Shown one piece after another: positions 63,523-64,000 of a stretch of 64,000 nucleotides of DNA. Source of the DNA: Kutzneria buriramensis. Its GTDB lineage: Bacteria; Actinomycetota; Actinomycetes; Mycobacteriales; Pseudonocardiaceae. A program made the translations under genes and the position numbers. The stretch covers positions 248,001 to 312,000 of the forward strand of contig NZ_QUNO01000008.1 of assembly GCF_003387475.1 (NCBI RefSeq), in the 5' to 3' direction. The first letter of the stretch is position 1, and the number at the start of each line of letters is the position of its first letter. The notes under the pieces are model-generated. The model saw nothing but the letters and a program-made list of their open reading frames with translations. It made no database searches and was not told the origin of the DNA.

Positions 63523-64000
63523 TTATCGGGCCCGGGCGGTGGAGTCGCGGATGGTGAGCGTGAGCGGAGCGGTGACCTGGGTGGGGTCGGCGCCGTTCAT
63601 GTCGGCGAGCAGGGCCTGCACGGCGAGGCGGCCGAGCTCCTCGGCGGGGATGGCGACGGAGGTGGCCTCGGGGGAGAGGTAGCGGGCGAGGTCGACGTCG
63701 TTGAAGCCGACGAGGGAAAGCTGGGTGGGAACGGCGATGTCGAGCCGGGCGCAGGCTCGGTAGAGGGCGGCGACGAGGATGTCGTCGTCGCAGAAGAGCG
63801 CGGTCACGTCGGTGCGGCGCAGGAATTCGACGGCGCGGAGGGTGGCCTCGTCGATGTCGAACGGGGAGCGGTAGCGCCAGTCGGGGCGCAGGCGGATGCC
63901 GTGACGCGCCAGCTCGCTGGTGAGGAACTGCTCGCGCAGCTGGAAGGTGCGCCGGTGCATGTCGGCCTGGGCATGCCCGATGCGCCGGTGGCCGAGGTCG
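63523..64000 (-). CDS. LacI/PurR-family regulator, C-terminal part
   Basis: The frame runs off the window edge. The visible 158 codons hold the LacI effector-binding domain: DLGHRRIGH at the edge, ELARHGIRLRPDWRY, TALFCDDDILVAALYRACARLDIAVPTQLSLVGFNDVDLARYLSPEATSVAIPAEELGRLAVQALL. The N-terminal HTH lies beyond 64000. It is a sugar- or nucleoside-type repressor by family; the target is unknown. Confidence 0.88.
   Translation of the reverse strand, partial: DLGHRRIGHAQADMHRRTFQLREQFLTSELARHGIRLRPDWRYRSPFDIDEATLRAVEFLRRTDVTALFCDDDILVAALYRACARLDIAVPTQLSLVGFNDVDLARYLSPEATSVAIPAEELGRLAVQALLADMNGADPTQVTAPLTLTIRDSTARAR

Overview
The window is about 72% G+C by eye, uses many GTG starts, and shows repeated TANNNT boxes 6-8 nt before start codons, which suggests leaderless transcripts. 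With whiA, rbpA, opcA, a SARP-type regulator and many XRE/NB-ARC proteins, this points to a filamentous actinomycete. From gene order and protein character I infer a Pseudonocardiaceae-like genome; the genus cannot be fixed from the sequence. No rRNA, tRNA, CRISPR array, phage or intact insertion sequence was recognised.

The backbone is a conserved actinobacterial block: rpe-ribD-ribE-ribBA-ribH-PH protein (257-4784), uvrC-rapZ-yvcK-whiA (8383-13306), gap-pgk-tpiA-secG-rbpA (15195-18986), and, on the minus strand, tkt-tal-pgi-zwf-opcA-pgl (45616 down to 37465) with ctaB divergent (45916-46881). These genes supply riboflavin, glycolysis, the pentose phosphate pathway and haem A precursors. Many neighbours overlap by 4 nt (ATGA or GTGA), indicating translational coupling.

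Accessory genes interrupt this backbone. At 4845-8315 lie an XRE regulator, a small kinase and a Rieske lipoprotein. At 13428-14949 a Crp/Fnr regulator is paired with a cyclase-like protein ending in an amyloid-like motif. The largest insert (19119-37390) separates rbpA from pgl and holds an orphan histidine kinase, an ArsR/MFS pair, a nitrilase homologue lacking catalytic residues, an XRE/membrane protein/oxidoreductase operon, a DUF4419 protein, a glycosyltransferase, a formamidase, a secreted SGNH hydrolase, an NB-ARC protein with an N-terminal RHIM-like motif, and a run of hydrolases.

After ctaB come an ECF-like sigma factor coupled to a small partner protein, two tandem FKBP lipoproteins, glyA behind a ZTP (pfl) riboswitch, and recD2. 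The last 10 kb contain an epimerase/HTH divergon and a compact module: a cytochrome P450, a 1027-aa SARP-NB-ARC regulator and a two-gene ABC exporter. The P450 and ABC promoters carry the same 11-bp-spaced direct repeats, so the regulator probably controls both. The window ends with a prenyltransferase-like protein, a short-chain dehydrogenase behind a perfectly duplicated palindromic operator, and the 3' part of a LacI-type regulator.

The observations I rate highest are the paired SARP operators, the two amyloid-like motifs, the 41-bp operator duplication, the ZTP riboswitch and the DasR-like site before gap.
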